A DNA stretch of 53,545 nucleotides from Mucilaginibacter sp. (GCA_028288305.1 JAQBOA010000090.1:1-53545); one strand, 5' to 3'; positions 44,333 through 52,394 are shown, counted from the stretch's first letter. The notes: a model not told the origin generated them from the sequence alone. Translations and numbers: made by a program.

Positions 44333-44428
44333 GTCTGAACCGTGATTTTCAGGATTAAAGGATTTTAGGATTCATAGTATTTATTATGTATTATGTAATC
44401 CTCAAATCAAGTGAATCATGGTTTAGAC
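44333..44428. repeat. Word repeat GTCTGAAC/AGGATTAAAGGATT with inverted copy
   Basis: Left arm 44333-44372 (GTCTGAACCGTGATTTTCAG, AGGATTAAAGGATTTTAGG) and right arm 44397-44428 (AATCC, AATCATGGTTTAGAC) are imperfect reverse complements. The right arm overlaps the last two codons of the convergent PCD gene, supplying its terminal Val and stop. Confidence 0.85.
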
Positions 44429-44656
44429 AAACAACTTATCAATCTCCTCAGCCAGTTTCTTGTCTTTACCCGTAACCACATCTCCTGCGCTATGAGTGTT
44501 AAGCCATATCTCCACCTTGTTATAGGTATTTGTCCAGGTGGGGTGATGGTCCATTTTCTCAGCTATCAAAGCTACCCTTGTCATGAATGCGAATGCTGTT
44601 GAGAAATCTTTAAACTCAAACGCGCGGTATAGTTTGTTGTTGGTTTCCTGCCACAT
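44423..44656 (-). CDS. phhB: 4a-hydroxytetrahydrobiopterin dehydratase (PCD)
   Basis: A 77-residue pterin-4a-carbinolamine dehydratase, a short but complete form. It regenerates dihydropterin after aromatic amino-acid hydroxylation. The family motif is EKMDHHPTWTNTYNKVEIWL (about 33-52) with the catalytic His pair, followed by THSAGDVV. Its N-terminus (MWQETNNKLYRAF) matches the usual start. The stop lies inside a repeat arm. No phenylalanine hydroxylase is in this window. Confidence 0.9.
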   Translation of the reverse strand: MWQETNNKLYRAFEFKDFSTAFAFMTRVALIAEKMDHHPTWTNTYNKVEIWLNTHSAGDVVTGKDKKLAEEIDKLFV

Positions 44657-44728
44657 GGGATTATATTAAATTGGTTGTGATATAAACCCTTTAAACTCTT
44701 TTCAGTTTTAGAAATATGAAATTATACC

Positions 44729-45535
44729 CTATTTACCAGCTATTGGCTCCACCCTATAATTCAATCCGGCAGTTGTACCGGATGTAACATCAATAGTAAC
44801 CCCGGTTATTTTACCGGCCAAATCAGATACCAGGAATACCGCGACATTGGCTATGTCGGCCATTAACGGGAGTTTTTTCAGCATGGTGTCTGCTTCCATC
44901 TTTTGCAGGATAGTGGCCATCTCATCGGGATTAGTCTCAATCGCTTCTTTAAATACCCCTGAATCCGGGGAGCCTGCCGACCTTATATTTACCACACGTA
45001 TGCCGTATATCCCTAACTCTGAAGCCAGGTTTCTTGAAAAGCTCTCCATGGCGCTGCATGCCGGTGCAAAGCCGCCCGTAAAAGGATAGCCTATTCCTCC
45101 GGGCGTTGCAGTAAGGGATAAAATAACTCCCGATCCTTGTTTCATCATAACCTTTGCCGCGGCTGTTGCTGTTAGGAACCGGGTTTTCATGGCAGTAGTT
45201 ACAGGACTTACAAAATCATCCACCGATATATCCACCAAAGGTATATTCTGCACAACCTTAAACCCAATCGCATTGAATGATATATCTACTGTACCCGCTT
45301 TTTGCACAACCTTATTCATATGGCTGTTGATTGCTTCGTGATCCAACGCATCCACCTGATCAATCTCCGCATTGCCGCCGGAAGCAAGAATCTCATCTGC
45401 TACTTTTTGTACAGGTTTAAGATTGTGTCCGGTTAAAAACACCCTGGCACCGGCACGGGCAAGTGCTTTAGCAACTGCGCCGCCTAAAGAGCCACCAGCG
45501 CCATATATAACTGCTTTTTTGTTCTGAAGTATCAT
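44729..45535 (-). CDS. SDR-family protein with altered catalytic Tyr/Lys
   Basis: A 268-residue Rossmann-fold protein of the short-chain dehydrogenase/reductase family. The NAD(P) glycine motif is GAGGSLGG at 12-19 and the NAG-equivalent is NAIG near 88-91. The expected YxxxK active site is replaced by F156-A-P-A-C160, so both the general acid/base Tyr and the Lys are missing, though Ser140 (LSLTATPGG) remains near. It may be an inactive or ligand-binding SDR, or use other residues. It is divergent from the DUF3050 gene. Confidence 0.88.
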   Translation of the reverse strand: MILQNKKAVIYGAGGSLGGAVAKALARAGARVFLTGHNLKPVQKVADEILASGGNAEIDQVDALDHEAINSHMNKVVQKAGTVDISFNAIGFKVVQNIPLVDISVDDFVSPVTTAMKTRFLTATAAAKVMMKQGSGVILSLTATPGGIGYPFTGGFAPACSAMESFSRNLASELGIYGIRVVNIRSAGSPDSGVFKEAIETNPDEMATILQKMEADTMLKKLPLMADIANVAVFLVSDLAGKITGVTIDVTSGTTAGLNYRVEPIAGK

Positions 45536-45587
45536 GATAATCGATTTTATTTATTAACGAAGAAGGCCATAAATCAATAGCTAACTT

Positions 45588-45595
45588 ACAAAAGT
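45588..45595 (-). promoter_or_regulatory. Candidate -7 element of the SDR gene
   Basis: On the minus strand this reads TACTTTTG, a TAnnTTTG match, about 52 bp upstream of the ATG. TTG at 45614-45616 is a possible -33 element 18 bp further up. Confidence 0.35.
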
Positions 45596-45664
45596 AAAAT
45601 CAAATATTCTTTTCAATAGGAGTTAATCATTGCAATTTAAAGAACATCATTTGCCCATTTTGAT

Positions 45665-45672
45665 TATTTTTG
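45665..45672 (+). promoter_or_regulatory. -7 element upstream of the DUF3050 gene
   Basis: TATTTTTG matches TAnnTTTG, 21 bp before the ATG at 45694. No good -33 element is seen at 19 bp. Confidence 0.35.
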
Positions 45673-45693
45673 CGCCTTTAACGTAAATGCCCC

Positions 45694-46485
45694 ATGGTGC
45701 AAAGTAATAGGATTGAGAATTTAAAAAACGAGATTGAACCCATAAGACAACGGTTAATCAACCATGATTTATATAAAAATATGCGTTCGCTGGACGACTT
45801 GCAAAAGTTTATGGAACAGCATGTTTTTGCCGTATGGGATTTCATGTCACTTTTAAAAGCGCTCCAGCAAAGCTTAACCTGTACCACTGTTCCGTGGATG
45901 CCCGTCGGTAATGCAGGCACCCGCTACCTGATCAATGAGATTGTAACCGGGGAAGAAAGTGATTTAGATGAACAGGGTAATCGTACCAGCCATTTTGAAC
46001 TGTACCTGCGGGCTATACAGGAAGCCGGAAGCGAAACCCAAGCAATTGATAACCTGTTTACGGAACTGAATTCAGGCAAAACCATCGAACAAGCACTTCT
46101 AAATGCTGATATACCTGTCGCGGCCCGAGATTTTGTACAACATACTTTTAACGTTATCGCTACAGATAAGCCGCACATCATGGCAGCTGTATTCACCTTT
46201 GGACGGGAAGATTTGATCCCTGATATCTTTATCAGCATGGTGAAGGAAATTGCAGCCAATTTCCCGGGCAAGGCTGATCTCTTGATTTATTACCTGGAAA
46301 GACATATTGAAGTAGATGGTGGACATCATTCATCTTTAGCCTACCAAATGACAGCTGACCTTTGCGGCGATGACGAGGAGAAATGGCAGGAAGCTACTAT
46401 AGCGGTTAAACAAGCACTGCAGGCCCGGATAAATTTATGGGATGGCATATTGGCTTCTATTACAGAAGCTGTTTTGGATAAATAA
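45694..46485 (+). CDS. DUF3050 haem-oxygenase-fold protein
   Basis: A 263-residue all-helical cytosolic protein matching DUF3050. Typical parts are MRSLDDLQKFMEQHVFAVWDFMSLLKALQ (about 30-58), RYLINEIVTGEESD, HFELYLRAI and the C-terminal ERHIEVDGGHHSSLA, which holds a cluster of His and Glu. These His and Glu residues could bind two iron ions as in the helical haem-oxygenase-like diiron fold, but no activity is known to me. A strong terminator follows at 46543-46572. Confidence 0.88.
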   Translation: MVQSNRIENLKNEIEPIRQRLINHDLYKNMRSLDDLQKFMEQHVFAVWDFMSLLKALQQSLTCTTVPWMPVGNAGTRYLINEIVTGEESDLDEQGNRTSHFELYLRAIQEAGSETQAIDNLFTELNSGKTIEQALLNADIPVAARDFVQHTFNVIATDKPHIMAAVFTFGREDLIPDIFISMVKEIAANFPGKADLLIYYLERHIEVDGGHHSSLAYQMTADLCGDDEEKWQEATIAVKQALQARINLWDGILASITEAVLDK

Positions 46486-46542
46486 ATCTAAAAATATTTT
46501 ATGTAAGTAGTCACCAATTCGACTTGCGTATTCTCCATAAAG

Positions 46543-46572
46543 AAAGCCTCCGGATTATTTCTGAGAGGCTTT
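46543..46572 (+). terminator. Rho-independent-type terminator after the DUF3050 gene
   Basis: AAAGCCTC and GAGGCTTT form an 8-bp stem around a 14-nt loop, followed by TTT. It ends the DUF3050 transcript and separates it from the PepSY/cytochrome cluster. Confidence 0.75.
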
Positions 46573-46631
46573 TTAATTATCAAACCCCTCCACTCCTATT
46601 ACTGGTCACTATTTGACTCCCATTTAAAAGT

Positions 46632-46662
46632 CAATAACCTCAGGTTATTGATGATCATCAAT
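46632..46662. promoter_or_regulatory. Two overlapping perfect palindromes upstream of the PepSY/cytochrome cluster
   Basis: CAATAACCT-C-AGGTTATTG (46632-46650) overlaps ATTGATGATCATCAAT (46647-46662), sharing ATTG. Both are perfect. They lie 30-60 bp upstream of the -7 match TACTTTTG at 46692-46699, where an activator would bind. No regulator gene is adjacent. Confidence 0.5.
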
Positions 46663-46691
46663 AATGATAAAAAACACCTCAATTCCGTAAT

Positions 46692-46699
46692 TACTTTTG
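46692..46699 (+). promoter_or_regulatory. -7 element of the PepSY/cytochrome cluster
   Basis: TACTTTTG matches TAnnTTTG, 28 bp before the ATG of the PepSY-like gene. There is no clear -33 element, which would fit a promoter needing an activator at the palindromes upstream. Confidence 0.4.
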
Positions 46700-46727
46700 A
46701 TGTATTAAATAATTAAAAACATCAAAC

Positions 46728-47216
46728 ATGAAAACGTCAATAATCAAAACAGCAATTATCCTGATGGCATTAGGATTTACAGTTAACGCCAACGCTGCAA
46801 AAGGCGGTGTAAATGTTCCTGAAAAAATAACAGAAGAATTTACAGCAAAATATCCACAGGCTAAACTAAAAGACTGGAAAATAGCAAAGGCTGGTTATAA
46901 AGCAGAATTTAAACTTAACCACAAGAAGCATACTGCTGTTTATGCTTCAGATGGCACCTTGCTAAAAACTGAAACTAAACTTAGTTGGACACGGGAGATG
47001 CCGTTAGCAGTAAAAACAGCATTAAAAAAGGGGGAATATGCATCTTACCATGTGGATGAAATCAAAGAAGTTAATGCTGCGAGAGAAACTCAATATGTTT
47101 TAACTATTGACAATCACGGCGGCTCAACTATGGCTGCTGAAGGTTATGGCGCATGGGAAGATTACCAGGTAGTATTTGAGAACAATGGTACCCTTACAAG
47201 TGTTAAAGAATTATAA
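46728..47216 (+). CDS. PepSY-like periplasmic protein
   Basis: A 162-residue secreted protein with a signal peptide (about 1-23, ending NANA-AK). Two PepSY-like repeats are recognisable: VPEKITEEFTAKYPQAKLKDWKIAKAGYKAEF and a second region following LPLAVKTALKK-type text (MPLAVKTALKKGEY), each with the pattern FxxxYPxAxxxxW and a beta-sheet tail. Members of this group have unknown function and are often found with redox or two-component genes. It heads a cluster 27 bp upstream of a dihaem cytochrome gene. Confidence 0.85.
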   Translation: MKTSIIKTAIILMALGFTVNANAAKGGVNVPEKITEEFTAKYPQAKLKDWKIAKAGYKAEFKLNHKKHTAVYASDGTLLKTETKLSWTREMPLAVKTALKKGEYASYHVDEIKEVNAARETQYVLTIDNHGGSTMAAEGYGAWEDYQVVFENNGTLTSVKEL

Positions 47217-47243
47217 TATCCTTAATTATAAATCAAGTATATT

Positions 47244-48347
47244 ATGCAACCCGAAGAAGAAAGAGAACTCGTCAAAGCAGTAGTAAAAGTATCACGTTAT
47301 ACTGTTTACATAGCTTTGATTGCGGTAGCTTGTATTGCTATTTTAGTGGTATCCTTATTCAATAACGGAGCAGTATCTGTAGCACCTTCCAAGGCAAATA
47401 AAAGTACCTCTGTTTCTTCGGTTCCTGCACCTTCCTCTCCGGCTGTACCAGCCGGAATTACGCCAAAAGCTATGCCTCCGGATGCCTGGAAAGCGCCGGA
47501 TGAAAGTACCATCCCTGCAGGAAAAGCGGGCGATATGATCCGATACGGAAAAGAACTGACAACTAATACAGCTAAGTACCTGGGGCCGCAGGGAACTGTA
47601 GCACAGATAACAAATGGTATGAATTGTCAGAACTGCCATCTTGCAGGGGGCACTAAATTATTTGGGAATGATTATGCCGGTTTCATAGCAAGTTATCCTA
47701 AGCTTAGTGGCCGCAGCGGGAAGGTAGACTCTCCTGCGGATCGTTTAGCCGAATGTTTTGACCGCAGCCTTGCAGGTAAAGTTCCGGATACTTCAAAAAA
47801 AGAGTTCCAATCCATCCTGGCTTATATGAAATGGGTAGGTAAAGATGTAAAAAAAGGGCAGAAATTATTTGGGAGCGCCACAGAAAAGTTATCCTTTATG
47901 GATCATGCCGCTGACCCGGTTAAAGGTAAAGTGGTGTTTGTGATGAAATGCCAGAGCTGCCACGGCGGCAATGGTGAGGGAATACTGGCAGCTGACAAAA
48001 AAACTTATAGATATCCGCCATTATGGGGTAAGCATAGTTATAATGACGGCGCCGGGATGTATCGGCTAACTAATCTTGCCTGATTTGTTAAAGACAATAT
48101 GCCGTTTGGAGCGTCCTACCAAAACACGCAATTAACAGATGAAGAAGCCTGGAACGTGGCAGCCTTTGTTAACTCACAACCACGGCCGCACAAAGACCAG
48201 CATAATGACTGGAAGGATTTGAAAAATAAGCCAATGGACTTTCCATTCGGTCCATATGCGGATGCCTTTAGTGAAAAACAACATAAATATGGCCCCTTTA
48301 AGCCGATTAAAGACGCACAAAAAGAATTAACAAATAAAAAATCATAA
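47244..48347 (+). pseudogene. TsdA-like dihaem cytochrome c interrupted by an in-frame TGA
   Basis: A membrane-anchored (helix about 18-38) dihaem c-type cytochrome resembling thiosulfate dehydrogenase TsdA. Haem 1 is bound at C128xxC131H132 (CQNCH), with a likely distal Cys at C171 in RLAECFDRSLAGK, as in TsdA. Haem 2 is at C236xxC239H240 (CQSCH). A TGA at 48081-48083 stops the frame after 279 residues, but the frame continues without shift for 88 codons (to 48347) with a TsdA-like tail: VKDNMPFGA, probably holding the haem-2 Met ligand, then WNVAAFVNSQPRPHK. It is a single nonsense change, a sequencing error, or read-through. Confidence 0.85.
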
Positions 48348-48359
48348 ACAAACAGAACT

Positions 48360-48815
48360 ATGAAAAAGTACATTTTAATTTTAGCAGCCCTTGCCTTTTT
48401 AATTTTTGTTAAAACGACAAGCGCTCAAACCAACCCGGCAGCCTTTACCGGCGCAACAGCAAAATTGAAACATTATGACGCGTTGTATGTCTTGAACTCA
48501 AATGATGACAAGAAAATAAAAGGATTCGTAAGGAATATAAATAATGCGCTGGAAGATCCCCGTTTAAAGGGAAAACTTCATGTAGAGCTTATAGCGTTCG
48601 GTGATGGCGTAGCTGTTTACATGAAGAGCAACCCGTATGAGCAAGCATTGAAAGACCTGCAGGCCAAAGGTGTTGTATTAGCGGAATGCAACAATACCCT
48701 TAAAGAACGAAAAATAAGCAAGAATGATCTGTTCCCTTTTATATCCTATGTACCGAGTGGGAATGGCGAGATCATAATCCGTCAGTATGATGGATGGGCT
48801 GTTGTTCATCCATAA
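48360..48815 (+). CDS. Periplasmic DsrE-family protein
   Basis: A 151-residue protein with a signal peptide (about 1-22, ending SAQ). The DsrE/F-like fold is shown by YDALYVLNSNDDKKIKGFVRNINNAL, VELIAFGDGVAVYMK and the motif VVLAECNNTLKERKISKNDLF with one cysteine at the usual active position, followed by VPSGNGEII. DsrE proteins carry sulfur as persulfide on this Cys in sulfur-oxidation or tRNA-thiolation relays. Its export to the periplasm and position 12 bp after the TsdA-like gene suggest a sulfur role here. Confidence 0.88.
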   Translation: MKKYILILAALAFLIFVKTTSAQTNPAAFTGATAKLKHYDALYVLNSNDDKKIKGFVRNINNALEDPRLKGKLHVELIAFGDGVAVYMKSNPYEQALKDLQAKGVVLAECNNTLKERKISKNDLFPFISYVPSGNGEIIIRQYDGWAVVHP

Positions 48816-48852
48816 TCGTTAAATAAAGTGAGTTTGATATAAAACTTTATTA

Positions 48853-48922
48853 GCCTCACCCCAACCCTCTCCAAAGGAGAGGGAGTTTATGTCCTCTCCT
48901 TTGGAGAGGATTTAGGTGAGGC
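48853..48922. repeat. Inverted repeat CCTCACC/CTCTCC with two nested hairpins
   Basis: Left arm 48853-48883 and right arm 48893-48922 are reverse complements except for a few positions. Each arm contains a small hairpin (CCTCTCC-AAA-GGAGAGG on the left). It lies within the cluster, between the DsrE gene and a solute-binding-protein gene, ending 27 bp before the latter's ATG. Its presence inside a co-directional cluster argues against a simple terminator role. Confidence 0.85.
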
Positions 48923-48948
48923 TAACACACTCCTTATTAAAAATCAAA

Positions 48949-49869
48949 ATGGAAAACCATAAAAAGATAACATTCACCGTAGCTGCACTTATTGCATTAA
49001 GCAGCCAGGTTAAAGCCCAGGGTCATCGTTTTGATCCGCCCTGGAACACGCCACCACAAAGTAAGGTAATGTTTACCGTGCCGGGTGTGGATAATGTGCC
49101 CGATTTGTTTGGCGATATTAACGATCCTCAATTGGTGGTTTTCTTCGCCGGGAACCAGTTTATGTGTATTGACGACCTCATGGCTGCCTTTAAAAAAGCG
49201 CATCCGCAATATCAGCGCATTTTCGCGGAAACACTGCCTCCGGGTATTTTAGCTAAGCAGATAATCGGAGGTTCAATCACTATCGGAAACATGCGTATCA
49301 CCCTAAAACCGGACGTTTATACAGCAGGTAAAAGCAAGATAGATCAAATGCCTGAATACTTTAGCAAAACTGAACCTTATGCCTATAACGGTTTAGCCAT
49401 TATGGTTCAAAAAGGAAATCCAAAAAACGTAAAAGGACTAAAAGATCTGGGCCGGGCAGATGTACGGGTAAGTATGCCTAACCCGCAATGGGAAGGGATA
49501 GCTAAGCAGATTGAAGCAGCCTATGTAAAAGCCGGCACTGAAACCTTACGTAAAACGATTATGGAGGATAAAGTGAAGGATAGCACTACCTATCTGACCC
49601 AGATCCATCACCGCCAAACACCGATGCGCATCATGTATCATCAATCTGATGCAGCTCCTGTATGGTATAGCGAAGCTTTTTATCAGATAATGATCAAACA
49701 CCCGGTTGATATGGTAGAGATCCCGGCCAGCGAAAACATTACTGCTACCTACGTAGCCGGACAAATGAAAAACGCACCACATGCTCAGGCCGCTAAAGAC
49801 TTTATGGACTTTTTAATCAGCCCTGCAGCCAAAGCCATTTACAGGAAATACGGTTTTACAACTAAATAA
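48949..49869 (+). CDS. ModA-like periplasmic solute-binding protein (first of a pair)
   Basis: About 306 residues from the ATG at 48949 (MENHKKIT), with a signal peptide ending near KAQG (about 23). It is a type II periplasmic binding protein related to molybdate/oxyanion-binding ModA: CIDDLMAAFKKAHPQYQRIFA, KDLGRADVRVSMPNPQWEG, YHQSDAAPVWYSEAF and the closing AAKDFMDFLISPAAKAIYRKYGF. The two lobes should close over a small anion or its complex. No permease or ATPase gene is adjacent. A GTG in the repeat 11 codons earlier is a poorer start. Confidence 0.82.
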   Translation: MENHKKITFTVAALIALSSQVKAQGHRFDPPWNTPPQSKVMFTVPGVDNVPDLFGDINDPQLVVFFAGNQFMCIDDLMAAFKKAHPQYQRIFAETLPPGILAKQIIGGSITIGNMRITLKPDVYTAGKSKIDQMPEYFSKTEPYAYNGLAIMVQKGNPKNVKGLKDLGRADVRVSMPNPQWEGIAKQIEAAYVKAGTETLRKTIMEDKVKDSTTYLTQIHHRQTPMRIMYHQSDAAPVWYSEAFYQIMIKHPVDMVEIPASENITATYVAGQMKNAPHAQAAKDFMDFLISPAAKAIYRKYGFTTK

Positions 49870-49872
49870 TTA

Positions 49873-50622
49873 ATGATCATGAAAAAGTATCTTTCGATAG
49901 CGTTTATAATCACGCTAATAAGTCAAACAGCTTTTGCCCAAACAGATACGTTGCATGTTTATGGTCCGGGAGGACCGCTTTCTGCCATGCAGGAAAGTGC
50001 AAAAGTATTTACCGTCAAAACGGGTATCCAGGTGAAAGTAACAGGCGGCCCAGAGGCAAAGTGGCTGGCCCAGGCTCAGCAAAATGCTGATGTAATTTAT
50101 GGTGGCGCCGAATATATGCTTACCCAGTTTATACAAAACCATCCAGGTATTGTTGACGCAACCACCAGGGTTGAATTATACAAAAGAGCGGCAGCTATAT
50201 TGGTAAGGCCGGGCAACCCCAAACACATTTTAACTCTGAAAGACCTTACGAAACCAGGTATCCATATTTTAGACGTGAACGGAGCCGGACAATTAGGTTT
50301 GTGGGAAGATATTGCCGGAAAGGAAAACCTGATTGGCGGTATTGAGCAAAACATTGCAGGCTCTTTCGCTAATACCGCTTTGGGTATCGAGGCGTGGAAA
50401 AAGGACAACACCTATGATGCCTGGATCACTTATGCATCCTGGCACCAAAACCTGAAAACCATTACGCAAGTGGTACCATTGCCGGTTGAATTGCGCTTGT
50501 ACCGCGGAACGCCCGTGGCGTTAACTTCAAATAATAAGCACAGCCAGCAGGCAAAGCAATTCATCCACTTTTTACAAAGTGCACAAGGTCATACTATATT
50601 TAAAAAGTGGGGCTGGGAATAG
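49873..50622 (+). CDS. ModA-like periplasmic solute-binding protein (second of a pair)
   Basis: A 249-residue periplasmic protein starting 3 bp after the preceding gene, so the two are cotranscribed. The signal peptide ends near AFAQ. The two-lobed type II fold is suggested by LHVYGPGGPLSAMQESAKVF, ADVIYGGAEYMLTQF, AAAILVRPGNPKHI, ALGIEAWKKDN and the end AKQFIHFLQSAQGHTIFKKWGW. It is smaller than the first and shares the ModA-type layout, not close identity. With no transporter partner, it may bind ligand for sensing or for handing to an enzyme such as the cytochrome. Confidence 0.82.
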   Translation: MIMKKYLSIAFIITLISQTAFAQTDTLHVYGPGGPLSAMQESAKVFTVKTGIQVKVTGGPEAKWLAQAQQNADVIYGGAEYMLTQFIQNHPGIVDATTRVELYKRAAAILVRPGNPKHILTLKDLTKPGIHILDVNGAGQLGLWEDIAGKENLIGGIEQNIAGSFANTALGIEAWKKDNTYDAWITYASWHQNLKTITQVVPLPVELRLYRGTPVALTSNNKHSQQAKQFIHFLQSAQGHTIFKKWGWE

Positions 50623-50733
50623 CACACAATGCATATCCCGATAAAAATTATGGAACGGTTTATTCGCTGGGATTGAGTTGCAATCACCCCTTAGAATATA
50701 CCGTTACTAAAATTACCACCGGCCGTTGCCGGA

Positions 50734-51297
50734 TCAGTTTGAACACTGATAATGGATGATCAAAACGCCTGATTTCAATTGTTTAGTATTAACAAATTTC
50801 AGCGGCTGGCGTGCTTCCAGACTGAGCTTATCGAACAGTCGTACGCTGCCACTCCCGGCGATCAAAGGCTGGATGCTAAAAAAATAGTCGTCCACAAGCT
50901 TCATTTCGGTCAACGCAGCAACAAGGCCCGGGCTCCCGATGGTGAGCAGGCCCTTTTGATCAGCCTGTTTAAACTTAGTAATTTCATCATTATCGATTGT
51001 TTTTACAATGGTCGAATTATGCCAGGTGGTTGAAACGAGCCCGGATGAAAAGACGTTCTTCGGTATTGCGGTGAGCGCTTTCGCCATTTTCACCTGCGGC
51101 TCCGGTGCGCCATCCTTTTCGAGCACGGCCGGCCATATCTGCTGGAACAATTCAAAACTATTGCGGCCAAAGGCTACGGTCTGTGTGTCGGCTAACAGAC
51201 CATGTACAAATTCATGAAATTCTGGATCGGCGTTGACATATTGGCTATCTACAAAGCCGTCCGGCGTGGTGTTGATTAAACTTATTACTTTCCCCAT
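50734..51297 (-). CDS. Dihydrofolate reductase-fold (RibD C-terminal-like) protein
   Basis: About 187 residues from the ATG at 51297 (MGKVISLINTTPDGF). It has the DHFR-like fold of the RibD_C family: the start VISLINTTPDGFVDSQY, TVAFGRNSFELFQQIWP, NVFSSGL, GSPGLVAALTEMKLVDDYFFSIQPLI with the NADPH-binding glycine loop, and GSGSVRLFDKL. Substrates of these stand-alone proteins are unknown. It is divergent from the AraC-type regulator gene, which is likely to control it. Confidence 0.85.
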   Translation of the reverse strand: MGKVISLINTTPDGFVDSQYVNADPEFHEFVHGLLADTQTVAFGRNSFELFQQIWPAVLEKDGAPEPQVKMAKALTAIPKNVFSSGLVSTTWHNSTIVKTIDNDEITKFKQADQKGLLTIGSPGLVAALTEMKLVDDYFFSIQPLIAGSGSVRLFDKLSLEARQPLKFVNTKQLKSGVLIIHYQCSN

Positions 51298-51422
51298 GTG
51301 ATTTTTTGTGTTAATGATGTACGTTGTTGAAGCAAACCTACTGGTAAACTTCGATCTTGATGGGGTGTACATTTAACAATTTGAGGGGTTGTTTGTGCAG
51401 ATGGATCGATGTAACTTGCAAC

Positions 51423-52394
51423 ATGAAACAGGTGACATTTTTATTAGCGGATGGTGTTCTCAAACCCAGTTGCTTATTTGGAGCGATCGAAGTTTTCGAG
51501 AAGGCAAACGAATTTTACGTTAATAAGGGGCAGCAGCCCTTTTACGACATCCAATTGGCTGGCGTGAACCTGCAGCAAAAATTACTGAATATTTCTTTCT
51601 CGCTCCAGGGATTGAAAGATATTACGGCGGTAAGCAAAACGGACGTGATCATCCTGCCAAGTTTTGACAGCCGGGATGATTTTGCGATCCGGAACAGCCG
51701 TGAAGCGCTGGAGTGGGTGACCGCGCAATATAAAGAGGGCGCCGAAGTAGCAAGTTTATGCACTGGGGCGTTTTTATTAGCGGCTACGGGATTGCTGAAG
51801 GGACAATCCTGTTCCACCCATTGGAAAGCGGAAGTCCCATTCCGCAAGCTGTTCCCGGAACTGAAATTAGCTACCGATAAGATCATCACCGATCATAAGG
51901 GACTCTACACCGCTGGCGGCGCGGTTTCCAGCCTGAATCTGATGGTATATTTGGTCGAGAAATATAACGGCCGGGAAGTGGCTTTGTATTGTGCCAAGAT
52001 CCTGCAGATTGATATCGAGCGGAACTCTCAATCGCCGTTTATTGTGTTTGAGGGCCTGAAGGAACACCCGGACATGGAAATCAGGTCTGTACAAGAATAC
52101 ATCGAAAATAACATTGAAGAGAAGGTGACAGTGGACTTCCTTGCAGACCACTGTGCGATGAACCGGGTCAACTTTTCGCGACGTTTTAAGCGGGCGACCA
52201 AAATTTCACCCGTGGACTACATCCAGAGGGTAAAGATGGAGGCGGCCAAAAGAGGCCTGGAATCGGGCCGAAAAAACATTAACGAGGTCATGTATGGCGT
52301 TGGCTATACGGATGTTAAAGCTTTCCGGACAATCTTCAAGAAAGTGGCCGGCATCACCCCGTTGGAATATCGGAGCAAATTCAGTAAGACTTAA
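51423..52394 (+). CDS. GlxA-type AraC regulator with DJ-1/PfpI domain
   Basis: About 323 residues from the ATG at 51423 (MKQVTFLL). The N-terminal DJ-1/PfpI-like domain (about 1-185) includes VIILPSFD, ASLCTGAFLLAATGLL with the elbow cysteine, and CSTHWKAE. The C-terminal AraC HTH pair (about 220-320) reads EKVTVDFLADHCAMNRVNFSRRFK and then INEVMYGVGYTDVKAFRTIFKKVAGITPLEYR. Such regulators respond to small nitrogenous or drug-like molecules. It lies divergent from the RibD-C gene and tail-to-tail with the MFS gene. Confidence 0.9.
   Translation: MKQVTFLLADGVLKPSCLFGAIEVFEKANEFYVNKGQQPFYDIQLAGVNLQQKLLNISFSLQGLKDITAVSKTDVIILPSFDSRDDFAIRNSREALEWVTAQYKEGAEVASLCTGAFLLAATGLLKGQSCSTHWKAEVPFRKLFPELKLATDKIITDHKGLYTAGGAVSSLNLMVYLVEKYNGREVALYCAKILQIDIERNSQSPFIVFEGLKEHPDMEIRSVQEYIENNIEEKVTVDFLADHCAMNRVNFSRRFKRATKISPVDYIQRVKMEAAKRGLESGRKNINEVMYGVGYTDVKAFRTIFKKVAGITPLEYRSKFSKT

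Noticed and set aside
50628..50759. Open stretch reading NAYPDKNYGTVYSLG... between the second binding protein and the RibD-C gene
   Set aside because: It is out of frame with the upstream gene, has no start of its own and overlaps the 3' end of the convergent gene. It may be a decayed gene end, but I cannot support that.
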